Part shown: positions 35,015-43,557 of the stretch, in pieces | Layout of the letters: every line of letters begins with the position of its first letter | How positions within the stretch are numbered: position 1 is the first letter of the stretch | Source: Rhodococcus aetherivorans | GTDB taxonomy: Bacteria; Actinomycetota; Actinomycetes; Mycobacteriales; Mycobacteriaceae | Direction of reading: 5' to 3' | Assembly: GCF_011058165.1 (NCBI RefSeq) | Contig: NZ_JAALEG010000034.1 | Location: 1-53,725 of the forward strand | Length of the DNA: 53,725 nt | The notes under the pieces: generated by a model | The model's input: the letters and a program-made list of their open reading frames with translations, nothing else | What the model was told of the DNA's origin: nothing | Database searches by the model: none | Program-made: the position numbers and the translations under genes

Positions 35015-35746
35015 ATGAGCAACATCGCACTGGTCACCGGCGCCGGCTCCGGCATCGGCAAGGCCATCGCACTGGCCTTCGCCGCACAGGGCGACCGCGT
35101 GGTCGCCGCCGACCTCGACCTCGCCGCCGCCGAGGCCACCGCCAAGGAGTACCCCGAGCTGATCACCGCCCTGCCGGTGGACATCGCCGACCGGGCCCAG
35201 GTCGACGAGCTGCGCGAGCGCACCCACGCCGAGGTCGGCGTGCCGAACGTGCTCGTCAACGCCGCCGGCTGGGACCGCACCGATCAGTTCCTCAACGCCA
35301 CACCCGAATTCGCGCAGAAGGTCGTGGCGATCAATTACCTCGGCCCGGTGCACGTGTGCAGCGCCTTCCTGCCCGGCATCATCGAAGCCGGCAACGGCGG
35401 CCGCGTGATCAACCTCGCCTCCGACGCCGGCCGCGTCGGCAGCTCCGGCGAGTCGATCTACGCCGGGGCGAAGGGCGGCGTCATCGCGCTGACCAAGTCC
35501 CTCGCCCGCGAGATGGCGCGGCACGGCATCAACGTCAACTGCGTGTGCCCCGGCCCCACCGACACCCCGCTGTTCCAGGCGCAGGACGAGAAGCTCAAGG
35601 CCGCACTGATCAAGGCCATCCCGTTCCGCCGGCTCGCCCGGCCCGACGAAGTCGCCGCCCCCGTGCTGTTCTTCGCGTCGGAGGCCGCGTCGTTCGTCAC
35701 CGGTCAGGTGATCAGCGTCAGCGGCGGCCTCACGATGGCCGGCTGA
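35015..35746 (+). CDS. badH: 2-hydroxycyclohexanecarboxyl-CoA dehydrogenase-like SDR (BadH family)
   Basis: This 243-residue short-chain dehydrogenase starts MSNIALVTGAGSGIGKAIAL (nucleotide-binding TGxxxGIG). It has the catalytic set NLASDAGRVGSSGESIYAG with the Ser, and YAGAKGG with the Tyr-x3-Lys. The RVGSSGE..YA..KGG segment, LAREMARHGINVNCVCPGPTDTP and the C-terminal VISVSGGLTMAG resemble Rhodopseudomonas BadH. BadH oxidises 2-hydroxycyclohexanecarboxyl-CoA to the 2-keto compound, the direct substrate of BadI, encoded 36 bp upstream. Confidence 0.78.
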   Translation: MSNIALVTGAGSGIGKAIALAFAAQGDRVVAADLDLAAAEATAKEYPELITALPVDIADRAQVDELRERTHAEVGVPNVLVNAAGWDRTDQFLNATPEFAQKVVAINYLGPVHVCSAFLPGIIEAGNGGRVINLASDAGRVGSSGESIYAGAKGGVIALTKSLAREMARHGINVNCVCPGPTDTPLFQAQDEKLKAALIKAIPFRRLARPDEVAAPVLFFASEAASFVTGQVISVSGGLTMAG

Positions 35747-35775
35747 CCGCGGACACGCGAGGGAGGACGGACACC

Positions 35776-37446
35776 ATGACCGCGTCGTACAACGCCCGGG
35801 CCTACCGGGAGTACTTCGAGAACGACTTCACGTACCTCAACGGATTCCGGCGCAACACCAAGCGTTACGCACACCAGGTCGCCCTGAGCGACCCCGGCAC
35901 CGGGCGGCAGTGGACCTACGCGCAGCTCGGGGAGCGCGTCGACCGGATCGCGACGGGCCTGGCGGACGCGGGGGTGCAGACCGGGGACGTCGTCGCCTAC
36001 CAGCTGTTCAACGGCGTCGAATTCGCCGAGCTCTACCTCGCCACGCAGGCCGTCGGGGCGGTCGGCTCGCCGGTGAACTTCCGCCTGGCGGCCGGCGAGA
36101 CGGCGTTCGTCCTCGACAAGTGCACCCCTGCGGTATTCGTCTACGACACCGAACTCACCGATATGGTGCAGGAGGCGTTGCGGCTCGCAGCGCACACCCC
36201 GAGGGTGATCGTGGCCGTCGGCGACGGCGACACCGTCGAAGTCGACGGCGTCACGGTGATGCGGTACCGGTACCTGGCCGCCGACCGCATCGCGCTACCG
36301 CCGCTGCATCGCACGGTGTGGGACGAGACCACCCGTCTCTACACCTCCGGCACGACGGGCATGCCGAAGGGCGTGCCGCTCAACAGCATGATCGAGATCT
36401 TCAGCGCCCACGACGTGATCATGCACTTCCCGCTCGGCCCCGACGACAAGACGCTCAACATGACCCCGTGGTTCCACCGCGGCGGCCTGCACGCGGGCGG
36501 GCCCAACCCGACGTTCTACGTCGGCGGTGAAGTGGTGCCGCTGCGGTCGTTCGACGCCGACCGGGTCCTCGACCTCGTCGCCGCGTACGGACTGACCTTC
36601 CTCATCGGCGCACCGACCAATCTCGCCATGCTCGCCGCCGCCCAGGAGGCGCGCCCGCGCGACCTGTCCAGCCTGCGCGGCATCGTCACGATGGGCGCGC
36701 CGCTCGAGAAGGAGGCGGCGCTGCGCTACCAGAAGGTGCTCAACCCCCGGATCTTCAACGGCTACGGCACCACCGAGGCCTTCTGGAACACCTTCCTGCG
36801 GCCGGCCGACCTGCCCGACCGCGCCGGCAGCGCCGGCCGCGCCTGCACCGACGACGAGGTCCGCGTCGTCCACGTCTACCCCGACCGGCTCGCCGACCCC
36901 GACGACGTCGTCGCCCACGACGGCCACGACGTCGGTGAGGTCATCGTCCGCTCCCCCAAGTGCGCCAACGCCTACTTCGACACCCCCGACCAGGAGAGGG
37001 CCAAGTTCCACCAGGGTTGGCTGCACATCGGCGACCTCGCCACCTGGGACGCCGACGAGTTCGTCACCATCGTCGGACGCAAGGACGACATGCTCATCTC
37101 CGGCGGCGAGAACGTCCACCCGGTGCAGGTGGAAGAGGCACTCAACGCCCATGCGCAGGTGCAGGACTCGCTCGTCGTCGGCGTCCCGGACGAGAAGTGG
37201 GGACGCATCGTCGTCGCCTACATCGTCGCCGAGGATCCCTCGCTGACGGTCGATCACCTCGACGCCCACTGCCGCTCCCACCCGATGCTCTCGTCGTTCA
37301 AGCGGCCGCGCGCCTACCGGTTCGTCGAGACCCTGCCCGTCTCCCCCACCGGCAAGAAGCTGCATTACAAGGCCACCGAAGCCGCCGCGGCCGAGTTCGC
37401 CGCCGGCCTCTTCTCCGCTCCCTCCGACTCGAGGATGACCCGATGA
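35776..37446 (+). CDS. aliA: Acyl-CoA synthetase, candidate cyclohexanecarboxylate-CoA ligase
   Basis: This 556-residue ANL-superfamily enzyme starts at ATG 35776 behind GGGAGG. It has the P-loop RLYTSGTTGMPKGVPL, IFNGYGTTEAFWNTF, GWLHIGDLATWDADEFVTIVGRKDDM with the hinge Asp, ISGGENVHPVQVEEAL, and the C-terminal catalytic Lys in SPTGKKLHYK. It activates a carboxylic acid with ATP and CoA. By position, between the BadH-like gene and glutaryl-CoA dehydrogenase, it is the likely entry enzyme of the pathway (AliA role). Its stop overlaps the next start by four bases (ATGA). Confidence 0.82.
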   Translation: MTASYNARAYREYFENDFTYLNGFRRNTKRYAHQVALSDPGTGRQWTYAQLGERVDRIATGLADAGVQTGDVVAYQLFNGVEFAELYLATQAVGAVGSPVNFRLAAGETAFVLDKCTPAVFVYDTELTDMVQEALRLAAHTPRVIVAVGDGDTVEVDGVTVMRYRYLAADRIALPPLHRTVWDETTRLYTSGTTGMPKGVPLNSMIEIFSAHDVIMHFPLGPDDKTLNMTPWFHRGGLHAGGPNPTFYVGGEVVPLRSFDADRVLDLVAAYGLTFLIGAPTNLAMLAAAQEARPRDLSSLRGIVTMGAPLEKEAALRYQKVLNPRIFNGYGTTEAFWNTFLRPADLPDRAGSAGRACTDDEVRVVHVYPDRLADPDDVVAHDGHDVGEVIVRSPKCANAYFDTPDQERAKFHQGWLHIGDLATWDADEFVTIVGRKDDMLISGGENVHPVQVEEALNAHAQVQDSLVVGVPDEKWGRIVVAYIVAEDPSLTVDHLDAHCRSHPMLSSFKRPRAYRFVETLPVSPTGKKLHYKATEAAAAEFAAGLFSAPSDSRMTR

Positions 37447-38633
37447 GCACCGCCACCACCCTCCCCAAGTTCGACGCCCTCGACCCGCTCGCCATCGACT
37501 CGCTCTACTCCGACGACGAGCTCGCCGTCCGCGACACCGTTCGCAAGTTCTGCGCCGAGCACGTCACTCCGCACATCGCGGAGTGGTTCGAGGCCGGCGA
37601 CCTGCCCGGCGTGCGCGACCTCGCCCGCGAATTCGGCAAGCTCGGCCTCCTCGGTATGCACCTCGAGGGCTACGGGTGCGGTGGCTCGTCCGCCGTGCAC
37701 TACGGCCTCGCCTGCCTCGAGTTGGAAGCCGCCGACTCCGGCATCCGCTCCCTGGTCTCGGTGCAGGGCTCGCTCGCGATGTTCTCGATCTGGAACAACG
37801 GTTCCGAGGAGCAGAAGCAGCGCTGGCTGCCGGGCATGGCGGCGGGCGAGATCATCGGCTGCTTCGGCCTGACCGAACCCGACGTCGGCTCCGACCCGGG
37901 GGCGATGAAGACCCGCGCCCGCCGGGACGGATCCGACTGGGTTCTCGACGGTCGCAAGATGTGGATCACCAACGGCTCCATCGCCGACGTCGCCGTGGTC
38001 TGGGCGAACACCGACGAGGGCGTCCGTGGCTTCGTCGTGCCCACCGACACACCCGGTTTCAGCGCCCACACCATCAAGCACAAGCTGTCGCTGCGCGCCT
38101 CGGTCACCGGCGAACTCGTCCTGGACAACGTGCGCCTGCCCGCCGACGCGCTGCTGCCCGAGGCCAAGGGCGTCAAGGCGCCGCTGCAGAGCCTGTCCGA
38201 GGCGCGGTACGGCATCATCTGGGGCGCGATGGGCGCCGCGCGCTCGGCGTGGGAGGCCGCCCGCGACTACTCGATGCAGCGCACCCAGTTCGGCCGCCCC
38301 ATCGGCGGATTCCAGCTCACCCAGGCCAAGCTCGCCGACATGGCCGTCGAACTGCACAAGGGCCAGTTGCTGTCGCTGCACCTCGGCCGGCTCAAGGACA
38401 GCGTCGGGCTGCGGCCCGAGCAGGTGAGCTTCGGCAAGCTCAACAACACCCGCGAGGCCATCGAGATCTGCCGCACCGCGCGAACCATTCTCGGCGGCAA
38501 CGGCATCTCCCTCGAGTACCCCGTCATCCGGCACATGGTCAACCTCGAGTCCGTGCTCACCTACGAGGGCACCCCCGAGATGCACCAGCTGGTGCTCGGC
38601 CAGGCCTTCACCGGCGAAAACGCCTTCCGCTGA
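37443..38633 (+). CDS. gcdH: Glutaryl-CoA dehydrogenase (decarboxylating)
   Basis: This 396-residue enzyme matches glutaryl-CoA dehydrogenases, not generic ACADs. ADSGIRSLVSVQGSL carries R102, equivalent to the Arg that binds the distal carboxylate. Also visible are CFGLTEPDVGSDPGAMKTRA, GKMWITNG-type DGRKMWITNGSIADVAVVWA, RYGIIWGAMGAA, ILGGNGISLEYPVIRHMVNLE, and the catalytic base E375 in TYEGTPEMH. It converts glutaryl-CoA to crotonyl-CoA and CO2. Its presence in this operon indicates that the ring-opened C7 dicarboxylyl-CoA is shortened to glutaryl-CoA and then mineralised. Confidence 0.9.
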   Translation: MSTATTLPKFDALDPLAIDSLYSDDELAVRDTVRKFCAEHVTPHIAEWFEAGDLPGVRDLAREFGKLGLLGMHLEGYGCGGSSAVHYGLACLELEAADSGIRSLVSVQGSLAMFSIWNNGSEEQKQRWLPGMAAGEIIGCFGLTEPDVGSDPGAMKTRARRDGSDWVLDGRKMWITNGSIADVAVVWANTDEGVRGFVVPTDTPGFSAHTIKHKLSLRASVTGELVLDNVRLPADALLPEAKGVKAPLQSLSEARYGIIWGAMGAARSAWEAARDYSMQRTQFGRPIGGFQLTQAKLADMAVELHKGQLLSLHLGRLKDSVGLRPEQVSFGKLNNTREAIEICRTARTILGGNGISLEYPVIRHMVNLESVLTYEGTPEMHQLVLGQAFTGENAFR

Positions 38634-38646
38634 CAGGAATCCCACC

Positions 38647-39795
38647 ATGAACGCACGATTGATCCACGACTCCGAGCACCTGCAGTTCCGCGAGGTCGTC
38701 CGTGACTTCGTCCGGGACAAGATCACCCCGGTGCACGAGGACTGGGAACGGGCGAGCTGCCTCGACCGGTCCCTGTTCACCGAGGCCGGCAAGCTGGGCC
38801 TGCTCGGCTTCCCGGTCCCGGAGGAGTACGGCGGTCCCGGCGTCGACGACTTCCGCTACAACGCCATCCTGATCGAGGAGGTCAACCGGGCGGGCAACGC
38901 GGCCGCCGGGATCGCGTTCTCGCTGCAGAACGACGTCGTGCTGCCGTACCTGACCGACATGACCACCGACGAGCAGAAGGCGCGCTGGCTGCCCGGCGCC
39001 GTCACCGGCGAGACCGTCCTCGGCATCGCGATGACCGAACCCGGCACCGGCAGCGACCTGACCGGCATCCGCACCTCGGCGGTGCGCGACGGCGACCACT
39101 ACGTGGTCAACGGCGCCAAGACGTTCATCTCCAACGGGCAGAACGGCGACCTGTTCGTCGTCGCCACCCGCACCTCCGACGACCCGCACAAGGGCCTGAC
39201 CCTGCTCGTCGTCGAGGCCGACACCGCCGGCTTCTCCCGCGGGCGCAATCTGGAGAAGATCGGCCTGCACGCGCAGGACACCAGCGAGCTGGCCTTCACG
39301 GACATGCGGGTCCCGGTCGCGAACCGGCTCGGCGAGGAGGGACAGGGCTTCTACCAGCTCGTGCACAACCTGCCGCAGGAACGGTTGTCGCTCGCGATCG
39401 GCGCGGTCGCCGCGGCGGAGGGCGTGTTCGCCGAGACCCTCACCTACGTCAGGGAGCGCAAGGCCTTCGGCAAGCCGGTCTCGAGCTTCCAGAACACCCA
39501 GTTCGTGCTGGCCGAACTGGCCACCGAGCTGGATCTGGCCCGCACGTTCCTCGACGACTGCATCGCCGAGCACGTTGCCGGCGAGCTCACCGCCGCCCGC
39601 GCGGCGCGGCTGAAGTGGTGGGCCACCGAACTGCAGGTGCGGGTCGCGGACCGGTGCCTGCAGTTGCACGGCGGCTACGGGTACATGCGCGAGTACGCGG
39701 TGGCACGCGCGTTCGTCGACGCCCGCATCCAGACCATCTACGGTGGCACCACCGAGATCATGAAGACGATCGTCGCCAAGGATCTCGGGATCTGA
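38647..39795 (+). CDS. Acyl-CoA dehydrogenase with LCAD-type catalytic Glu (candidate pimeloyl-CoA dehydrogenase)
   Basis: This 382-residue acyl-CoA dehydrogenase lies 13 bp after gcdH. It differs from the other two: the usual C-terminal base position reads TIYGGTTEIM (Gly instead of Glu), while E258 in IGAVAAAEGVFAETLTYVRERKAFG occupies the helix-G position used as base by LCAD and isovaleryl-CoA dehydrogenase. Other landmarks are GIAMTEPGTGSDLTGIRT, KTFISNGQNGDLFVVA and LQLHGGYGYMREYAVARAF. It may oxidise pimeloyl-CoA or the alicyclic CoA ester. Which of the two is undecided from sequence. Confidence 0.82.
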   Translation: MNARLIHDSEHLQFREVVRDFVRDKITPVHEDWERASCLDRSLFTEAGKLGLLGFPVPEEYGGPGVDDFRYNAILIEEVNRAGNAAAGIAFSLQNDVVLPYLTDMTTDEQKARWLPGAVTGETVLGIAMTEPGTGSDLTGIRTSAVRDGDHYVVNGAKTFISNGQNGDLFVVATRTSDDPHKGLTLLVVEADTAGFSRGRNLEKIGLHAQDTSELAFTDMRVPVANRLGEEGQGFYQLVHNLPQERLSLAIGAVAAAEGVFAETLTYVRERKAFGKPVSSFQNTQFVLAELATELDLARTFLDDCIAEHVAGELTAARAARLKWWATELQVRVADRCLQLHGGYGYMREYAVARAFVDARIQTIYGGTTEIMKTIVAKDLGI

Positions 39796-39826
39796 GCGGC
39801 CGTCCCGAGCGACGAGGAGGACGCCC

Positions 39827-40489
39827 ATGTCGGCCGATCCGAGCGAGCTGCCGATCGACGAGGCCGTGCGCGCGGTCCGTGCGAACTCCCGGCGCAGGCA
39901 GATCCTGATCGCTGCCGCGAAGGTGATGCAGCGCACAGGGTTCCATCAGATGTCCATGCAGGCGCTGGCCGACGAGGCGAACGTCAGCGTGGGCCTGCTC
40001 TACAAGTACTTCGGCAACAAGGAGGAGATCCTCCTCGCCACCATCACCGCCATCCTGGACGCGTTCCGGGATCAGCTCGAGCCCGCGATGGCGGCGGCCG
40101 GCACGGACCCCGTGGAGCGCCTGGCCGCGGGGATCGGCCGGTTCGTCGAGATCGTCGACGAGAACCTCGACGCCGTGGCCCTGACCTACCGCGAGAGCCG
40201 CACGCTCGACCCGGCCGGGCGGGAGATGCTCAAGCGGCTCGAGATCGCCACCTCCGCCCCGCTGCGTGCGGTGCTGACCGAGGGCATCGACGCCGGCATC
40301 ATGAACCCGGTCGACGTCGATCTGATGGTCTTCGACCTGGTGCTGCTCGCCCACGGCTGGGCGCTCAAGCACTGGCATTTCGGCCGGCTCTACAGCCTCG
40401 ACGACTACATCCGGCTGCAGACCCGGTTCGTGCTCAACACCGTTCTGCCACAAGAACACCGAACCCGCTACCGACACCTGCTGGAGTAA
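39827..40489 (+). CDS. TetR-family regulator, copy 1
   Basis: This 220-residue regulator starts behind GAGGAGG. The N-terminal helix-turn-helix is SRRRQILIAAAKVMQRTGFH then QMSMQALADEANVSVGLLYKYFGNKEEIL. The ligand domain includes YRESRTLDPAGREMLKRLE and FDLVLLAHGWALKHWHFGRLY. It is embedded in the catabolic operon and is closely similar along its whole length to the TetR at 41355, also 220 residues. It is a natural candidate to bind the YGAA-N6-TTCA boxes and to sense a CoA-ester intermediate, as FadR-type TetR proteins do. Confidence 0.88.
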   Translation: MSADPSELPIDEAVRAVRANSRRRQILIAAAKVMQRTGFHQMSMQALADEANVSVGLLYKYFGNKEEILLATITAILDAFRDQLEPAMAAAGTDPVERLAAGIGRFVEIVDENLDAVALTYRESRTLDPAGREMLKRLEIATSAPLRAVLTEGIDAGIMNPVDVDLMVFDLVLLAHGWALKHWHFGRLYSLDDYIRLQTRFVLNTVLPQEHRTRYRHLLE

Positions 40490-40491
40490 CC

Positions 40492-41244
40492 GTGAGCGTC
40501 GTCACCACACGCGAAGACCGCGTCGGGATCATCACCCTCGACCGTCCCCCCGCCAACGCCTTCGACGAGGCGCAGGCGGAGGCCCTGGCCGAGGCGGTCA
40601 CGACGCTGGGCGAGGACCCCGCCGTACGGGCCGTCCTGATCCGCAGTGCCCGGCGGATCTTCTGCGGAGGCGCGGACATCGCGATGATGGAGTCCTGGAG
40701 CACGCAGCCCGATCGGGGTGCACGCCTGCACCGCTTCACCGCACGGCTCCAGGACGTGTTCGCCCGCATCGAGGCGCTGCCGAAGCCCTCGGTGGCCGCC
40801 CTCGCCGGTGCCGCCACGGGAGGCGGCCTCGAGCTGGCACTCGCGTGCGACTTCCGCGTCGCGGGCGCCTCGGTGAAGCTCGGGCTTCCCGAGGTGGGAA
40901 TCGGGCTCCTCCCCGGTGCGGGGGGCACGCAACGGCTCACCCGGCTGGCCGGTCCGTCAGTGGCGCACCGGCTCGTTCTCGGCGCCGAACTGGTCACCGG
41001 CCGTGCGGCCGAACGGCTCGGAATCGTGCAGTGGGCCACCGACGCCGACGTCGAGACCGAGGCCCGAGCCTTGGCCGATCGACTCGCGCAGCTGCCGCCG
41101 GCCGCCTACGCGGCCGCCAAACGCTGCATCGTCGCAGCTCGGGGCGATGAGGGGTTCGCCCGAGAGCTCGACGAGATCAGCCGGCTGATCGAGACGCCGG
41201 ACACCGTCCGCTTGCTGGAAGGATTCGTCGCGCGCGCCCGGTAG
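40492..41244 (+). CDS. Enoyl-CoA hydratase, candidate cyclohex-1-enecarboxyl-CoA hydratase (BadK role)
   Basis: This 250-residue crotonase starts at GTG 40492, its ribosome-binding site (GGAG) overlapping the TetR stop. Both catalytic glutamates of true hydratases are present: E114 (GGGLELALACDF) and E134 (LGLPEVGIGLLPGAGGTQRL). Other landmarks are RRIFCGGADIAMM (oxyanion hole) and ALPKPSVAALAGAATGG. It would hydrate cyclohex-1-enecarboxyl-CoA to the 2-hydroxy compound, the one step between the dehydrogenase and BadH otherwise missing from the set. Beta-oxidation hydration of the open-chain product is equally possible. Confidence 0.85.
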   Translation: MSVVTTREDRVGIITLDRPPANAFDEAQAEALAEAVTTLGEDPAVRAVLIRSARRIFCGGADIAMMESWSTQPDRGARLHRFTARLQDVFARIEALPKPSVAALAGAATGGGLELALACDFRVAGASVKLGLPEVGIGLLPGAGGTQRLTRLAGPSVAHRLVLGAELVTGRAAERLGIVQWATDADVETEARALADRLAQLPPAAYAAAKRCIVAARGDEGFARELDEISRLIETPDTVRLLEGFVARAR

Positions 41245-41354
41245 CCCGGCGTGCGGGCCGTCGCGGGATGTCCGCCGCCCGGGGCTGCGCCGGACAACCC
41301 GCCCGGATCACTCGGTACTGTGGATCCGACCCAGCGGCGACGAGGAGCACCACC

Positions 41355-42017
41355 ATGACCACCGACCACGACACGCTACCCGTGGACGAGGCCGTGCGAG
41401 CCGTGCGCACCAGCTCCCGCCGCAAACAGGTGCTCGACGCCGCGGTGACGGTCATGCAGCGGACCGGGTTCCACCAGATGTCCATGCAGGCGCTGGCCGA
41501 CGAGGCCGGGGTGAGCGTGGGGCTGATCTACAAGTACTTCGGTGGCAAGGAGGACGTCCTCCTCGCGACCATCCTCGCGATCCTCGACGCCTTCCGCGAC
41601 CAGCTCGAACCGGCCATGGACGCCGTCGGCGACGACCCCGTCGAGCGGCTCGCCGCCGGGATGCGCCGCTACATCGAGATCGTGGACGAGAACCTCCACG
41701 CCACGGTGCTCACCTACCGGGAGAGCCGCACCCTCGACGACGCCGGACGCGCCCGGATCAAGGAACTCGAGGTGGAGTCCTCGGCGCCGCTGCGCGCCGC
41801 GCTCGACGCGGGGATCGAGGCGGGCGTGATGAACCCGGTCGACGTCGACCTGATGGTCTTCGACATCATGCTGCTGGCGCACGGCTGGGCGCTCAAGCAC
41901 TGGCACTTCGGGGCCATCTACACGCTCGACGAGTACATCCGGCTCCAGACCCGCTTCGTGCTGAACACGCTCCTCCCGGCCGAGCGCCGCGACGACTACG
42001 CGCAGTTGCTCACGTAG
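41355..42017 (+). CDS. TetR-family regulator, copy 2 (paralogue of the gene at 39827)
   Basis: This 220-residue regulator starts at ATG 41355 with GAGGAG upstream. It aligns without gaps with copy 1: SRRKQVLDAAVTVMQRTGFH, then QMSMQALADEAGVSVGLIYKYFGGKEDVLLATI, LTYRESRTLDDAGRARIKELE, and LLAHGWALKHWHFGAIYTLDEYIRLQTRFV. Identity by eye is well above two thirds, with the recognition helix nearly identical. It lies 110 bp after the enoyl-CoA hydratase, and its 3' end overlaps the convergent regulator gene by eight bases. A recent tandem duplication flanking the hydratase gene explains the layout. Confidence 0.88.
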   Translation: MTTDHDTLPVDEAVRAVRTSSRRKQVLDAAVTVMQRTGFHQMSMQALADEAGVSVGLIYKYFGGKEDVLLATILAILDAFRDQLEPAMDAVGDDPVERLAAGMRRYIEIVDENLHATVLTYRESRTLDDAGRARIKELEVESSAPLRAALDAGIEAGVMNPVDVDLMVFDIMLLAHGWALKHWHFGAIYTLDEYIRLQTRFVLNTLLPAERRDDYAQLLT

Positions 42018-42678
42018 CCGACACGGGAAGCAGGTCGCCGCCGAGAGGTAGCGACCAGCGCGCCCCGCGCACCGTCTCGATCGCGTCGTGGCGGGAGGTC
42101 GGCATGATGCCGGGCAGCAGCAGCGTCCACATCTGGTCGATCCGCTCCTCGAGGTCGACGCGCCCGGCGAGGACGTCGGACAGGAGCTGCACGCCCGTGA
42201 ACGCGGAGATCACGAAGTGCGCCAGCATCGACGGATCGAGGTGGGCATCCAGGTCGCCTTCCTCGACGGCACGACGGCCGAACGCCTCGCAGGCCGTGAT
42301 CCAGTCCAGGTACGGCCCGGCGGGCTTGTCGAGACTGCCGAGTTCGAGGGTGAGCCGGATCCCGGCGCGCACAACGGGGTCCTCGATCATCTGCCGGCCG
42401 ATGCCGTGGCACAGCATCACGATCTGTTCGAGGGTCGACGCCTCGGTGCCGGCGATCGCATCGACGAGCGCGATCGAGCGGCGGTGCTGCTCGGCGACGA
42501 TGGCGCCGGCGAGGTCGATCTTCGACGCGAAATGGAAGTACACCGCCCCCTTGGACAGTCCCGTGTCGCGGAGAATGTCGGCGAAGCTGGCGCCGTGGAA
42601 CCCTCGTTCGTCGAACATCGCGGCGGCGGCGCGCACGATCTGCTGCCGGGTCACTGCGGCGCGGGCTTGCTTGGCCAC
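42010..42678 (-). CDS. TetR-family regulator of the gamma-butyrolactone-receptor (ScbR/ArpA) type
   Basis: This 222-residue protein begins MAKQARAAVTRQQIVRAAAA, with MFDERGFHGASFADILRDTG followed by LSKGAVYFHFASKIDLAGAI. That is the characteristic helix-turn-helix of ScbR/ArpA-like receptors. The ligand domain follows (RQMIEDPVVRAGIRLTLELG). Streptomyces members bind gamma-butyrolactones. No butyrolactone synthase (AfsA-like) gene is in the window, so either the ligand differs or the synthase lies elsewhere. It is convergent with TetR copy 2 (8-bp overlap). The 252-bp gap upstream (42679-42930) contains no gene. Confidence 0.85.
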   Translation of the reverse strand: MAKQARAAVTRQQIVRAAAAMFDERGFHGASFADILRDTGLSKGAVYFHFASKIDLAGAIVAEQHRRSIALVDAIAGTEASTLEQIVMLCHGIGRQMIEDPVVRAGIRLTLELGSLDKPAGPYLDWITACEAFGRRAVEEGDLDAHLDPSMLAHFVISAFTGVQLLSDVLAGRVDLEERIDQMWTLLLPGIMPTSRHDAIETVRGARWSLPLGGDLLPVSAT

Positions 42679-42930
42679 TCACTCACCTTTCTCGCGAGGC
42701 GGATTCCGACGAGACACCTCGGCCCGAGGCATCCGACGTACATCCCCTCGACAACCCCCGACCGACACACCGCCGACTCCCCCTGGGCGGCCCGCCGGGA
42801 TCTGCGTCGATCCCGGCGGAAGGCACCAGCCACCTTAACAAGACCGATCGACCGTTCAACGAAGGGTGGACGGCACCGGCGTGCCCGCCCCGCTCCCCCT
42901 CGGCAGCACGGGCCGATCGGCGGCGCCGGC

Positions 42931-43119
42931 CTATCCGGCGCCGAGGGCCTTCTTCGCCGCGTCCTGCGCCTTGTCGACCTGCTCGGCGTACTTTCCGCCG
43001 GTCTTGCGGTCCGCGAGATCACCGGCCTTCTCGATCGCCTCGTCGACCTTGTCGGGGTTCTGCGCCGCGAACTCCTTGCCCTTGTCGACCAGCCCCTTGA
43101 CCGAATCCATGAAACCCAC
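42931..43119 (-). CDS. Rv0909/MT0933-type small protein 1 (antitoxin family)
   Basis: This 62-residue protein starts at GTG 43119, preceded by AAAGGA. The sequence GFMDSVKGLVDKGKEFAAQN, PDKVDEAIEKAGDLADRKTG then GKYAEQVDKAQDAAKKALG is the MT0933-like antitoxin family pattern (Rv0909 in M. tuberculosis): short, Lys/Ala/Asp-rich, helical. It is the last and shortest of three tandem paralogues downstream of ctpE. No Rv0910-type partner lies beside it; the only one in the window is at 17019-17450. An antitoxin role is assumed only from the family. Confidence 0.82.
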   Translation of the reverse strand: MGFMDSVKGLVDKGKEFAAQNPDKVDEAIEKAGDLADRKTGGKYAEQVDKAQDAAKKALGAG

Positions 43120-43205
43120 GTCGCGTCCTTTCGTCCGAATGATCGAGCGGGCCAAGCCTGCCACAGCAGGTCGCGACCGGACGTGGGGCCGGGTCCGACG
43201 CCGCG

Positions 43206-43451
43206 CTATCGGGGGTCGGGTCCGGGAGCCGGGCCGGGTCCGGCAGCCGGACCCGGTCCGCGACCTTCGGTGCCGAGGGTCTTCTTCACCGCTTCCTGCG
43301 CCTTGCCGACGTGCCGGGAGTACTTTCGGGGCCCCTTCGTCCGGGCGAGATCGCCGGCCTTGTCGATGGCGTTGTTCACCGTGTCCGGGTTCTTCCGGGC
43401 ATAGTCCTTGCCCTTGTCGACCAGGCCCTTGAGCGAATCCATGAATCGCAT
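43206..43451 (-). CDS. Rv0909/MT0933-type small protein 2 with Pro/Gly tail
   Basis: This 81-residue protein starts at ATG 43451, with GAAGGGAT about 8 bases upstream; the ATG at 43460 is too close to that site. The core MRFMDSLKGLVDKGKDYARK, NPDTVNNAIDKAGDLART then KYSRHVGKAQEAVKKTLG matches paralogue 1. The GPRKY segment replaces the conserved TGGKY. A C-terminal tail of repeated Pro-Gly-Ala (GPGPAAGPGPAPGPDPR) follows, absent in paralogue 1. It is the middle gene of the tandem set. Confidence 0.78.
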   Translation of the reverse strand: MRFMDSLKGLVDKGKDYARKNPDTVNNAIDKAGDLARTKGPRKYSRHVGKAQEAVKKTLGTEGRGPGPAAGPGPAPGPDPR

Positions 43452-43557
43452 CGGGTCCATCCCTTCTCTGTGCAATGGTCGGATCGTCACCAGCGTGCCA
43501 CCGGTGGACGCAGAGCGGGAGATCCCTGTCGGGACCTCCCGCCGAAGACCTCCACTG

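Noticed and set aside
42835-42862. Butyrolactone autoregulatory element upstream of the ScbR-like gene
   Set aside because: The segment has GACCGa and GACCGt as direct, not inverted, repeats, and lies over 150 bp from the start codon. It does not form the expected palindrome.
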